A DNA stretch of 64,000 nt from Paenibacillus lycopersici (GTDB taxonomy: Bacteria > Bacillota > Bacilli > Paenibacillales > Paenibacillaceae): positions 389,001-453,000 of the forward strand of contig NZ_CP048209.1 of the NCBI RefSeq assembly GCF_010119935.1, read 5' to 3'. Positions 33,927 through 42,809 of this stretch are shown here, piece by piece (positions within the stretch are counted from its first letter, which is position 1; the number at the start of each line of letters is the position of its first letter). The position numbers were made by a program, and so were the translations under genes. Under the pieces are notes generated by a model. That model was not told the origin of the DNA. It saw only the letters and a list, made by a program, of their open reading frames with translations, and did not search any database.

Positions 33927-34385
33927 TTGGATCCTAAGGTGCTGCTCGTATATGCCAGCATGACCGGCACTACGAGAGATATGGCGGACAGCGTCGTGGA
34001 AGGCTTGCTGGAAAGCTGCGTGGCCGTGGAGGTCAAGGAAGCGATCGATACTTCGGCGTCCGATCTGGACGTCTACGATAACTTCGTGTTCGGCTTGTAC
34101 ACGTGGGGCGACGGCGATTTGCCGGATGAGTTCCTGGACTTGTACGACGAAATGCGCGACATGGATTTGTCGGGCAAGCGGGCCGCCGTATTCGGCTGCG
34201 GGGACTCCTCTTACCGCTATTTCGCCGTGGCGGGCGACATGCTGTCCAAGCGCCTTGAGAACCGGGGGGCCGCCGTGATGCAGCGGACCGTCAAGGCGGA
34301 CCGGTGTCCGGGCATCGAGGACTTCGATGCGTGCAGGAAGCTCGGCATCGAATTCGCCGATTTCATCAAGCGGCAGTTGAACTAG
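33927..34385 (+). CDS. Short-chain flavodoxin, iron-regulated
   Basis: A 152-residue flavodoxin. The FMN phosphate loop is YASMTGTTRDMAD (T-x-T-G-x-T type) near residue 10. The W-containing loop is GLYTWGDGDLPDEF, and FGCGDSSYRYFAVAGD is the Tyr-bearing isoalloxazine loop. It would replace ferredoxin as low-potential electron carrier when iron is scarce, which agrees with the Fur box over its promoter. Start is TTG at 33927 with AAGGAG 8 nt upstream. Monocistronic. Confidence 0.95.
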   Translation: MDPKVLLVYASMTGTTRDMADSVVEGLLESCVAVEVKEAIDTSASDLDVYDNFVFGLYTWGDGDLPDEFLDLYDEMRDMDLSGKRAAVFGCGDSSYRYFAVAGDMLSKRLENRGAAVMQRTVKADRCPGIEDFDACRKLGIEFADFIKRQLN

Positions 34386-34403
34386 CGAGCGGCGAAGGCG
34401 AGA

Positions 34404-34423
34404 CTGGCCGGCGCTCCGGCCAG
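34404..34423 (+). terminator. Hairpin after flavodoxin
   Basis: Perfect 8-bp stem CTGGCCGG / CCGGCCAG with a four-base loop, 19 nt after the stop. No T run. Confidence 0.5.
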
Positions 34424-34800
34424 GCAGGCTGCGGCTCGTTCTGGATCGCGGAGCGGGTAGTCGCGCGTCGGGCAATAGGTATATATAGACAGGGATAAGC
34501 AACAGCCGTATCATCGAGCGTAATCCGTTTCGCGCTCAGTGGATGCGGCTTTGTTTTGCTTCGAAGAGGGTATTCGCTTGCGCTATGCCGCCGGGCGCAT
34601 TAGTAGATCCGGCGCGCGCCTCCGCGGGACGGCAAGTGTTGGAAGGAGCAGGCACGATGCGCCGCGGGCAAGGGCCGTTTGGCGATAATCGAACGGTATA
34701 CTATGATGAATGGGATGCCATTCCGGTTCTCATGGCAGGGAACGGCGATCCCGTGTATAAACCTTAAGTAGAACGAATTGTTACCAAAGGAGTGATGGAT
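34424..34800. other. Intergenic region before the glycosyltransferase
   Basis: About 375 bp. A 74-codon open frame (34543-34767) has no ribosome site or recognisable motif. TATACT at 34696-34701 could be a -10, but no -35 fits. Nothing else is supported. Confidence 0.4.
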
Positions 34801-36003
34801 ATGGCGCGCGTATTGTTTATTAACGGCGGGTCGGAGGGACATATCAATCCAACGATCGGCGTCGTGCGGGAGCTTGTGTCGCGCGGCGACGAGGTCGTGT
34901 ACGTGGCGATAGAGGCGTTCCGGGAGCGTCTGGAGAAGGCCGGCGCTTCCGTGCTGACCATTGACGGCCAAAAGTTTATTCAAGCGTTCATCTCGGGCGG
35001 AAGAAATTACGTGCTCGAGCGCATCAACGGCCTGCTGCTTACGGCCGATATCGTGATTCCGGCCGTTCTTGCGCAAATCCGGGGGGAGCGGTTCGACTAC
35101 ATCATCCACGATTCCATGTTCGGCTGCGGGCGCCTGCTCGCGCAAATCCTTAAGCTTCCCGCGATTTGCTCGTGCACGTCGTTCGCGCAGACCGAGGCTT
35201 CCTTCGAGGCGATGATGCAATCCTTCGCGGAGGAAGTCCCGGCGCCGATAGCCGAGCCTCTATATGATACCTATCGCGGCCTTGTCGCTAAGGTGAAGGA
35301 GCAATACGGCGCGGACATCCGTTCGCCCTATGAAGCGTGGTGCAATCCCGCGCCGCTTACTCTCGTCTATACCACGAGGGCGTTTCAGCCCGACGGGGAC
35401 GCGTTCGACCCGTCGTATGCGTTCGTCGGCCCCTCCATCTCTTCGCGTTACACGCCGGAACCGTTCGACTTGTCCGCGCTCGAGGGGAAGGCCGTCATCT
35501 ACATCTCGCTCGGCACCGTGTTCAACCTGGCGGCGGATTTTTACCGGCTTTGTTTCGAAGCCTTGGGGAACACGGCATATACGGTCGTCATGTCCGTCGG
35601 AAGCCGTACCCGGCTATCCGATTTAGGGGAGATTCCCGCCAACTTCATCGTGAGCCGTTACGTTCCGCAGACGGACGTCCTGCGGCACGCGGACGCATTC
35701 ATTACGCATGGCGGTATGAACAGCGTCCATGAAGGGCTGTATTACGGGGTTCCGCTTGTCGCCATCCCGCAAGGCGCGGATCAGCCGGTCATCGCCGGGC
35801 AGGTCGCCGGTACCGGGGCAGGCGTTCAATTGCGGATGCAGGGCCTGACGGCCGCACAGCTGCGAGAGGCCGCGGATCGCGTGTCAAGCGGCGCTTCTTA
35901 TCGGGCGGCCGCCGCGGCGATCGGGGAATCGTTCCGGCGATCGGGCGGGTATCGTCAAGCGGTGGAGGCTATATTCGCGTATACGGGCCGGCCGGGGAGG
36001 TAA
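34801..36003 (+). CDS. Macrolide-type UDP-glycosyltransferase (GT1, MGT subfamily)
   Basis: A 400-residue GT-B enzyme. The N-terminal acceptor domain opens VLFINGGSEGHINPTIGVV with the catalytic-type His. The C-terminal nucleotide-sugar domain has ISLGTVFN and the family signature ITHGGMNSVHEGLYYGVPLV, then PQGADQP. Relatives (MGT, YjiC) glycosylate macrolides, flavonoids and other small hydrophobic acceptors, often for detoxification. ATG at 34801 is 8 nt after AAAGGAG; nearby GTG and ATG are too close to that site. A heterodimeric ABC exporter follows on the same strand after 90 nt, which suggests a modify-and-export pair. Confidence 0.92.
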   Translation: MARVLFINGGSEGHINPTIGVVRELVSRGDEVVYVAIEAFRERLEKAGASVLTIDGQKFIQAFISGGRNYVLERINGLLLTADIVIPAVLAQIRGERFDYIIHDSMFGCGRLLAQILKLPAICSCTSFAQTEASFEAMMQSFAEEVPAPIAEPLYDTYRGLVAKVKEQYGADIRSPYEAWCNPAPLTLVYTTRAFQPDGDAFDPSYAFVGPSISSRYTPEPFDLSALEGKAVIYISLGTVFNLAADFYRLCFEALGNTAYTVVMSVGSRTRLSDLGEIPANFIVSRYVPQTDVLRHADAFITHGGMNSVHEGLYYGVPLVAIPQGADQPVIAGQVAGTGAGVQLRMQGLTAAQLREAADRVSSGASYRAAAAAIGESFRRSGGYRQAVEAIFAYTGRPGR

Positions 36004-36093
36004 AGCGTACGCGGCGACCCCTGTTCGAATGACGCCGATCTATGGTATAGTTATCCAACAGGAACGCATGTTCTATACTTAGGGGGATACGGC

Positions 36094-37854
36094 ATGAACC
36101 GGCAATCGAAGGTCCGCGGGCAATACGCCGACCTGCTCCGGCGCTATTTGCTGCCACAGCGGCAAACCTTATGGATTCTCGCGGCATTGCTCATCCTGAT
36201 GATCGGCCTGCAGCTCGTCAATCCGCAGATTATCCGCTATTTCATCGATAAGGCTCAGGCGGGCAGCGATCTCCAGCCGCTGCTCGTCGCCGCCGGCCTG
36301 TTCATCGGCTTCTCCGTGCTGCAGGGCGGCATTTCCGTGCTGGCGGCGTATTTCAGCGAGAATCTCGGCTGGAAGACGACGAACGAGCTGCGCAGCGACT
36401 TGGCGGCGCACTGCCTGTCGCTTGACATGCCTTTCCATAAGTCGCAGACGTCGGGCGCCATTATCGAGCGGGTTGACGGCGACGTGAACGCGCTCGCGAA
36501 TTTCTTCTCCAGCATGATCATCCATCTGCTCGGCAACTTGCTGCTCATGGTCGGCATCATCGCGCTGCTGTTCCGGGAGAGCTGGCTGATCGGAACGGGC
36601 ATGACCCTGTTCGTCATTGCCGCGGTCTTCATCATCCAGAAGATCCGCAAGTACAACGGGGCGTTCTGGAAGGACTGGCGCCAGGCGAGCGCGGAGCTGT
36701 ACGGGTTCATCGGCGAGCAGATGGAAGGCACGGAGGACATCCGGGCCAACGGCGCCGCCGGCTTCGTGATGAGCCGGTTCTACGGCATGCTCCCGAGCAT
36801 GCTGCGGGTGCGGCAGCGGGCGTTCCTCGGCTTCGCCTCCATGTGGAACACGACGATCATCGTGTTCACGCTCGGCAACGCGATGGCGTTCGCGATCAGC
36901 GCGTATCTATGGAAGACGGACGCGATCTCGCTCGGCACCGTGTATTTGATCTTCTTCTACACGGAGCTGCTGTCGAAGCCGATCGAGAAGATCCGCACGC
37001 AAATGGAGGATCTCCAGAAGGCGGACGCCAGCATTTCGCGCATCCGGTCGCTGTTCGAGACGCGCTCCCGGATCGAAGACGGCCCCGGCGCGCCGCTGCC
37101 GGAAGGGCCGCTCGCGGTCGCGTTCGACGACGTCACGTTCTCCTACGAGGAGAACGCGGAGGAGCCGACGCTGAGCGAGCTGCGCTTGCAGCTTGCGCCG
37201 GGCGAGGTGCTGGGGCTGCTGGGGCGGACCGGCAGCGGCAAGTCGACGATCGCGCGGCTGCTGCTGCGGTTCTACGACCCGCAGCAGGGCACGGTTCGTC
37301 TCGGCGGCACCGACATTCGGGCATACAAGCTGAGCGGGCTGCGCCGGCGGGTCGCCATGGTGACGCAGAATATCGAGATCATGGAAGGCACGGTCCGCGA
37401 CAATTTGACCTTCTACGACGAGACGGTGCCCGACGCGCGCATCGTCGCCGTCTTGGAGCAGCTCGGACTCGGGGGCTGGTATGCTTCGCTGCCCGAAGGA
37501 CTGGACACGATGCTGGCCTCGGGCGGCGGCAGGCTGTCCGCCGGGGAAGCGCAGCTGCTCGCCTTCGCCCGCGTCTTCTTGACGGACCCGGGGCTCATCA
37601 TCATGGACGAAGCGTCGTCCCGCCTGGACCCGCTGACGGAACAGCGGATCGAAGAGGCGATCGGCAAGCTGCTCGCGAACCGATCCTGCATCATTATCGC
37701 GCATCGGCTGGCGACGGTGCAGCGCGCCGACCGGATCGCGATTCTCGAGAACGGCGTCGTGATCGAGTCGGGGCGGCGCGAGGCGCTGGCGGCCGATCCG
37801 AAGTCGCGCTTCAGCGCGATGCTGGCGACGGGGCTTGAGGAGGTGCTCGCATGA
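36094..37854 (+). CDS. ABC exporter half-transporter, subunit 1 (degenerate signature motif)
   Basis: A 586-residue half-transporter with six membrane helices (about 25-320) and a nucleotide-binding domain. Walker A is GRTGSGKST near residue 378, and Walker B with catalytic Glu is in IIMDEASS near 504. H-loop IAHR follows. The signature motif reads LSAGEAQ (near 481) instead of LSGGQ. ATG at 36094 follows AGGGGG. Its stop overlaps the next gene's start by four bases (ATGA), so the two proteins are made together and should form a heterodimer resembling BmrCD or TM287/288. Substrate unknown. Confidence 0.93.
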   Translation: MNRQSKVRGQYADLLRRYLLPQRQTLWILAALLILMIGLQLVNPQIIRYFIDKAQAGSDLQPLLVAAGLFIGFSVLQGGISVLAAYFSENLGWKTTNELRSDLAAHCLSLDMPFHKSQTSGAIIERVDGDVNALANFFSSMIIHLLGNLLLMVGIIALLFRESWLIGTGMTLFVIAAVFIIQKIRKYNGAFWKDWRQASAELYGFIGEQMEGTEDIRANGAAGFVMSRFYGMLPSMLRVRQRAFLGFASMWNTTIIVFTLGNAMAFAISAYLWKTDAISLGTVYLIFFYTELLSKPIEKIRTQMEDLQKADASISRIRSLFETRSRIEDGPGAPLPEGPLAVAFDDVTFSYEENAEEPTLSELRLQLAPGEVLGLLGRTGSGKSTIARLLLRFYDPQQGTVRLGGTDIRAYKLSGLRRRVAMVTQNIEIMEGTVRDNLTFYDETVPDARIVAVLEQLGLGGWYASLPEGLDTMLASGGGRLSAGEAQLLAFARVFLTDPGLIIMDEASSRLDPLTEQRIEEAIGKLLANRSCIIIAHRLATVQRADRIAILENGVVIESGRREALAADPKSRFSAMLATGLEEVLA

Positions 37855-39638
37855 CGACGTTTCAATTCCTGATCCGGCTCATCACGTTCCGGCCGCTGCT
37901 GTATGCATTGAACGCGCTGGCGTGGACGATTCATTATTTGATCCCGATCGCGCCCGGGCTGATCCTGCAGCAGTTCTTCGACTCGCTGACGGGCGACGAT
38001 ACGCTGAAGATCGGCACATGGGGCCTCATCGCGCTGCTCGTTGCGGCAGCGCTGGCGCGCGTCGCCATGATCTACGTCGGCTGCATTACCGACGTGCAGT
38101 ACCGCTTCCGCATGGCGATGATTCTGCGCCGCAACCTGCTCGGGCATATCCTGAAGCAGCCCGGCGCGCGGGCGATTCCGGTGTCGCCGGGGGAGGCGAT
38201 CAGCTACTTCCGCGACGATGTCGATCAGACGGAGGAAGCCGTCAGCTGGTCGGTCGACGTGTTCGGCTTGACCTGCTTCGCGGCGGTATCGAGCTACATA
38301 CTATTGAAGATCGACGTGCAGATGACGCTGCTCGTCTTCCTGCCGCTCGTCATCGTCGTGACGGTGGCGCAGCTGGCGACCTCGAGGCTGCAGAAGTACC
38401 GGCGGGCCAGCCGGGAATCGACGGCCCGCGTAACGGGCGCGATCAGCGAAATGTTCAGCAACGTGCAGGCGATTCAGGTCGCCGGCGCGGAGGAGCGCGT
38501 GATCGAGCGGTTCCGGCGCTTCGGCGAAGACCGCCGCAAGACGATGCTGAAGGATAAGCTGTTCGGGGAAGCGCTGGACGCCGTCTTCTCGAACAGCGTC
38601 AACCTCGGCATTGGCTTGATCCTGCTGCTCGCGGGCACGAAGATGCGCAGCGGGGACTTTACGGTCGGGGATTTCTCCTTGTTCGTGTACTACTTGACGT
38701 TCGTGACGCAGGTCATCTCCAACGTCGGCAAGTTCATGACGTATTTCAAGCTGATGACCGTGGCGCTGGCGCGGATGCTGGAGCTGCTGCAGGGCGCATC
38801 TCCGAAGGCGCTCGTCGCGAAGGGCACGCTGCTGCTTCGCAAGGGCAGCCGGCCTGCGGACGCGGAGACGGCGGACGCGGAGAACCGGCGCCCGCATGAT
38901 CAGGAGCCGCTGCAGGCGCTGGAAGTATCGGGCTTGTCCTACCGGTTCCCCGACACCGGCCGGGGAATCGAGGATATTAGCTTTCAGCTTGCGGGCGGCT
39001 CGTTCACCGTCGTGACCGGCGCGATCGGCTCCGGCAAGACGACGCTCATCCGGGCGCTGCTCGGCCTGCTGCCGAAGGACGCGGGAACGATTACGTGGAA
39101 CGGGAAGCCGGTCGAGGATCCCGGCACGTTCTTCACGCCGGCGCACAGCGCGTACGCCGCCCAGATCCCGCGGCTGTACAGCGACACGCTGCGCAACAAT
39201 ATATTGCTCGGCCACCGGGACGAGGGAGGCGCGCTGGATCGCGCGGTGCACGACTCCGTCATGGAGTACGACATCGCCCATCTGCATCGGGGGCTCGAGA
39301 CGGTCGTCGGCCCGCGGGGCGTCAAGCTGTCCGGCGGCCAGATGCAGCGGGCCGCCGCGGCGCGCATGCTCGTGCGGGAAGCGGAGCTCTACGTATTCGA
39401 CGACGTGTCGAGCGCGCTCGACGTCGAGACGGAGCAGAAGATGTGGGAGCGGCTGTTCGAAGGGCGCGGGAACGCCGCCTGCCTCGTCGTCTCCCACCGC
39501 CGCTCCGCGCTGGCGAATGCCGATCGTATTATCGTCATGAAGGACGGCCGGATCGAGAGCGAGGGCACGGTCGAGCAGCTGCTCGCTTCCAGCGAAACGT
39601 TCCGGGAGCTGTGGTACGGCTCTCCGTCGCATGCGTAA
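37851..39638 (+). CDS. ABC exporter half-transporter, subunit 2 (degenerate catalytic Glu)
   Basis: A 595-residue half-transporter. Membrane domain about 15-310, then a charged linker (PADAETADAENRRPHDQ), then the ATPase domain. Walker A is GAIGSGKTT (near 390), canonical LSGGQMQ signature (near 493), and Walker B VFDDVSS (near 514) with Asp where the catalytic Glu should be. Together with subunit 1 this gives one complete ATP site and one degenerate site, built from this Walker B and the partner's LSAGE. That is the hallmark of asymmetric heterodimeric exporters. Overlaps subunit 1 by 4 bp. Confidence 0.93.
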   Translation: MTTFQFLIRLITFRPLLYALNALAWTIHYLIPIAPGLILQQFFDSLTGDDTLKIGTWGLIALLVAAALARVAMIYVGCITDVQYRFRMAMILRRNLLGHILKQPGARAIPVSPGEAISYFRDDVDQTEEAVSWSVDVFGLTCFAAVSSYILLKIDVQMTLLVFLPLVIVVTVAQLATSRLQKYRRASRESTARVTGAISEMFSNVQAIQVAGAEERVIERFRRFGEDRRKTMLKDKLFGEALDAVFSNSVNLGIGLILLLAGTKMRSGDFTVGDFSLFVYYLTFVTQVISNVGKFMTYFKLMTVALARMLELLQGASPKALVAKGTLLLRKGSRPADAETADAENRRPHDQEPLQALEVSGLSYRFPDTGRGIEDISFQLAGGSFTVVTGAIGSGKTTLIRALLGLLPKDAGTITWNGKPVEDPGTFFTPAHSAYAAQIPRLYSDTLRNNILLGHRDEGGALDRAVHDSVMEYDIAHLHRGLETVVGPRGVKLSGGQMQRAAAARMLVREAELYVFDDVSSALDVETEQKMWERLFEGRGNAACLVVSHRRSALANADRIIVMKDGRIESEGTVEQLLASSETFRELWYGSPSHA

Positions 39639-39695
39639 GGTCCGTCATGCACGACGAACCGGATAGCATGGCCATCCGGCGAGCGGCCTAACAAA

Positions 39696-39738
39696 CAAGC
39701 CGCCCCGCGTCATCCGTAGATGACGCCGAAGCGGCTTG
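39696..39738. terminator. Bidirectional terminator hairpin
   Basis: CAAGCCGC and GCGTCATC pair with GATGACGC and GCGGCTTG around a small internal loop, between the convergent exporter and aldolase genes. Confidence 0.8.
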
Positions 39739-39786
39739 GACATGCCCGTCGCAGCTTGCGGTCGGGCTTATATGCAGGCGGTTGAA

Positions 39787-40644
39787 TTAGGCTTTGTTGG
39801 AAGAACCGAATTCGCGGATCTTGCCGATAACCGTTGCTTTGATCGCTTCGCGGCCCGGCGTAATGAATTTACGCGGATCGTATACTTCGGCGTCGGCGGC
39901 CAGAGCGGCGCGAGCTGCTTTGGTGAACGCGATTTGGTTCTCGGTGTTAACGTTGATTTTCGCCGTGCCGAGCGAAACGGATTTCTTGATTTGCTCGGTT
40001 GGGATGCCAGTGCCGCCGTGAAGCACGAGCGGAAGCTGGATCGTTTGGCAGATCTCTTCCATTTCTTTGAAGCCCAGTTTCGGTTCGCCTTTGTAAGGGC
40101 CGTGTACCGAACCGAGAGCAGGCGCGAGGCAATCGATGCCCGTGCGCTCGACAAGCTCTTTGCACTCTTTCGGATCCGCGTAGATAACGCCGTCCGCGAC
40201 GACATCGTCTTCTTGGCCGCCGACAGTGCCGAGCTCGGCTTCAACTGAAACGCCGCGCTCATGCGCGTAAGCAACGACTTCGCTCGTAATGCGAACGTTC
40301 TCTTCGAACGGATCATGCGACGCGTCGATCATGACGGACGTGAAGCCTGCGTCAATCGCTTGTTTACACTTGTCCACGCTTGAACCGTGGTCCAGATGGA
40401 TCGCAACCGGAACGGTGACTTTCATCTCTTCGATGAGGGATTTGACGATGGCCGTAACGACCTTGAAGCCGCCCATGTAACGAGCCGCGCCTTCGGATAC
40501 GCCCAGGATCACCGGGGATTGCTCTTCTTGAGCCGCCGCGAGGATCGCTTGCGTCCACTCCAAGTTATTGATGTTGAACTGGCCTACGGCATAACCTTCT
40601 TTGAGTGCTTTGTTAAGCATGCCCTTCATTGATTCCAATGCCAT
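39787..40644 (-). CDS. fbaA: Fructose-bisphosphate aldolase, class II
   Basis: A 285-residue class II (zinc) aldolase for glycolysis and gluconeogenesis. Motifs are [14 protein letters not shown] at the N-terminus, [11 protein letters not shown] with zinc ligand His, [15 protein letters not shown], and [11 protein letters not shown] with a further metal His. ATG at 40644 follows TAGGAGG with 8 nt spacing. In B. subtilis fbaA sits between spo0F and murA; here it is alone, about 22 kb away and on the opposite strand, with its own promoter. Confidence 0.96.
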   Translation of the reverse strand: MALESMKGMLNKALKEGYAVGQFNINNLEWTQAILAAAQEEQSPVILGVSEGAARYMGGFKVVTAIVKSLIEEMKVTVPVAIHLDHGSSVDKCKQAIDAGFTSVMIDASHDPFEENVRITSEVVAYAHERGVSVEAELGTVGGQEDDVVADGVIYADPKECKELVERTGIDCLAPALGSVHGPYKGEPKLGFKEMEEICQTIQLPLVLHGGTGIPTEQIKKSVSLGTAKINVNTENQIAFTKAARAALAADAEVYDPRKFITPGREAIKATVIGKIREFGSSNKA

Positions 40645-40780
40645 GTTTAATTTCCTCCTACACCTATTCAATTTGGTTCTCTATAGCAAAGCAACGTACT
40701 GCCGTCCGTTGGTCCGATCCGGAGCCGATCCGTCTCCGCCCGGGCGGAGCGGAACAAGCCCGTTCAGAGCCCTACATGTT

Positions 40781-40809
40781 ATAATCTCGCATTTGGCGAA
40801 ATTCGTCAA
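40781..40809 (-). promoter_or_regulatory. Candidate fbaA promoter
   Basis: On the minus strand TTGACG (40804-40809), 17 bp, GATTAT (40781-40786). The leader to the ATG is about 130 nt. Confidence 0.55.
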
Positions 40810-40901
40810 CTACCGACAATGCATTGCCCGGACATCAAGGCCGTCATGAGCGCGCTGCAAGGGATCGCCGTTTCATAACGACCGGGAATCCGGAATCTGG
40901 C

Positions 40902-40930
40902 AGGCACCCCACTTGGTGCCTTTCTTTATT
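40902..40930 (+). terminator. Orphan intrinsic terminator
   Basis: A perfect 7-bp stem AGGCACC / GGTGCCT with a six-base loop, followed by TTTCTTTATT on the plus strand. No plus-strand gene lies upstream, since fbaA runs the other way. It could end a short RNA or be a relic. Confidence 0.65.
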
Positions 40931-41335
40931 TATCATGTCACGCCATCCGGCATACCATTCCCGTTCGTCATCCGGCCGGCTTCCCGGGCTATAATACGGT
41001 CATGTCGAATTTCGCCGGTACGTTAGATAGAAGTGATGGTGCAAATGGAGCTTGCTTGATACAATGATGAACGTGGCCGGTCTGGCGGCATACGACATCC
41101 GGCATATGGCATATCCTACAAGCGCTTTCAATCGGAGGCTGCCGCGAACTGCTGCGAATTCCCCCCGAGCGCGTTCCATTAGGGGGAGCGGCGCAGCGTA
41201 TGGCCCGAATACCGCCGCAGTTCGCGCGTCGGATGAAAACGGATAGCGATGCGATTATTGATTATTGCGCCGGGCGGAATGGCAGGTATACCTTGGTTAC
41301 GTAACGACATTCCGGCAAAGGGGCAATAACCGTTC
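40931..41335. other. Intergenic region before the fucosidase
   Basis: Holds a cre-like site (41234-41247), a small palindrome GTTACGTAAC (41296-41305) and AAAGGGG before the fucosidase ATG. Short open frames such as 41052-41246 lack ribosome sites. No convincing promoter boxes. Confidence 0.4.
41234..41247 (+). promoter_or_regulatory. cre-like operator upstream of the fucosidase
   Basis: TGAAAACGGATAGC matches the catabolite-response consensus TGWAANCGNTNWCA at 11 of 14 positions. It shares its first nine bases with a site before the sugar transporter genes (45045-45058). Confidence 0.45.
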
Positions 41336-42739
41336 ATGAGCGAAAATACAGGCCACGCAAACGGGCAAGAAGAGCAGGTCGTACAGACGGGCGTGCACAA
41401 TTTCAGCAAGGAAGAAGAGTATGTGAAACCGGCGGATGCGTATCTGCTGGAGAGGCTGGAATGGTTCAAGGATCAGAAGCTTGGCCTCATGATGCATTGG
41501 GGCCCGTATTCGCAGCTCGGCATCGTCGAGTCCTGGGCCTTGAGCGACGACGACGCGGACTGGTCCCGGGAAGGGATCGATTGGGAGCGGGACGGCGAGG
41601 CGTTCAAGCGGCAGTACTTCGATTTAAACCGTACCTTTAATCCGATCCGGTTCCAACCGGATGTCTGGGCCGATCTGGCCGCGGACAACGGCTTCAAATA
41701 TTTGCTGTTCACGACCAAGCATCATGACGGCTTCTGCATGTGGGATACGGCGACGACCGACTACCGGGTGACGTCGCCGGACTGCCCGTTTCACGCGCAT
41801 CCGAACGCGGATATATGCAAGGCGCTGTTCGAGGCCTTCCGTAACAGAGGACTCGCCGTATCGGCGTACTTCTCCAAGGCGGACTGGCATACTCCGCATT
41901 ACTGGGCTCCCGGGACAGCAAGGGGAAACCGGACATGGCGCGGGCCATCCTACGATCCGGCAGAGCGGCCGAAGCTGTGGGAACGATTCGTTGATTTTAC
42001 GCATCGGCAGCTAACGGAGCTGCTGACCGACTACGGCCGCATCGACGTGTTGTGGCTGGATGCCGGATGGGTTCGCGACGGCGGCAGGGTGCCCCAGGAT
42101 ATTCGCCTCGGGGAATTGGTCGAGAGGGCCCGCGAGCGGCAGCCATGGCTGCTGTCGGCGGATCGCACGGTCGGCGGCCCGTACGAGAATATCGTGACGC
42201 CGGAGCAGACGATCCCCGACGGACCGATGAACATTCCATGGGAAAGCTGCATTACGCTGGGGACGTCCTTCTCGTTCAAGTACGAGGACCGGTATAAATC
42301 GGCCCAGCAGCTTGTCGGTCTGCTGCTGGAGGTTGTGGCCAAAGGCGGGAACCTGGCGCTGAACGTCGGCCCGCAGCCGGACGGCCGCCTGCCGGAAGGC
42401 GCGATCAAAGGTATCCGGGAGCTGGGCGCATGGCTGAACGTATACGGGGAAGGCGTCTACGGCACGCGGATTTGCGCTCCGTACTATACGGGCGACTGGG
42501 CATTCACGCGCAAAGCGGATACCGTATACGCGTTTCGGATCTATCGCGATCCGCAGGCAACGCCCGCCCGCGAGCTGACGATTCCTTACCTTGAGGAGGT
42601 CCGGCGAATCGAGGTCATGGGCGGCGGCGAGGCGCTTGCCTTCGCCCGCACGAGCGAGGGATACCGGGTGCGGCTGCCGGAACCGGATCAAGATGCAGAG
42701 ACGCCGATTGCAATCGGATTTCGAATCGCGACGATTTAA
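41336..42739 (+). CDS. GH29 alpha-L-fucosidase
   Basis: A 467-residue cytoplasmic GH29 enzyme (no signal peptide). The TIM-barrel starts near residue 40: LGLMMHWGPYSQ with HWG at 54-56, then the family block FTTKHHDGFCMWDT (125-138). The probable nucleophile is Asp242 in IDVLWLDAGW. A beta-sandwich follows at the C-terminus (about 375-467). It should release terminal L-fucose from oligosaccharides brought in by the importer encoded downstream. ATG at 41336 has AAAGGGG 12 nt upstream. A strong hairpin separates it from the regulator gene. Confidence 0.93.
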   Translation: MSENTGHANGQEEQVVQTGVHNFSKEEEYVKPADAYLLERLEWFKDQKLGLMMHWGPYSQLGIVESWALSDDDADWSREGIDWERDGEAFKRQYFDLNRTFNPIRFQPDVWADLAADNGFKYLLFTTKHHDGFCMWDTATTDYRVTSPDCPFHAHPNADICKALFEAFRNRGLAVSAYFSKADWHTPHYWAPGTARGNRTWRGPSYDPAERPKLWERFVDFTHRQLTELLTDYGRIDVLWLDAGWVRDGGRVPQDIRLGELVERARERQPWLLSADRTVGGPYENIVTPEQTIPDGPMNIPWESCITLGTSFSFKYEDRYKSAQQLVGLLLEVVAKGGNLALNVGPQPDGRLPEGAIKGIRELGAWLNVYGEGVYGTRICAPYYTGDWAFTRKADTVYAFRIYRDPQATPARELTIPYLEEVRRIEVMGGGEALAFARTSEGYRVRLPEPDQDAETPIAIGFRIATI

Positions 42740-42742
42740 TTG

Positions 42743-42790
42743 AAAGATCCTTGAGGGGCGTCGCCGTACGCCCCTTAAGGATCTTTCATT
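42743..42790 (+). terminator. Strong hairpin between fucosidase and regulator
   Basis: TGAAAGATCCTT and AGGGGCGT pair with ACGCCCCT and AAGGATCTTTCA (one mismatch) around a six-base loop. Only short T runs follow. It ends 19 nt before the next ATG, so it may limit read-through into the regulator. Confidence 0.75.
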
Positions 42791-42809
42791 TCAGAAAGAG
42801 GGGGGAGCA

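Noticed and set aside
34543..34767. 74-codon open frame before the glycosyltransferase
   Set aside because: No ribosome site, no recognisable sequence, and no terminator or promoter of its own.
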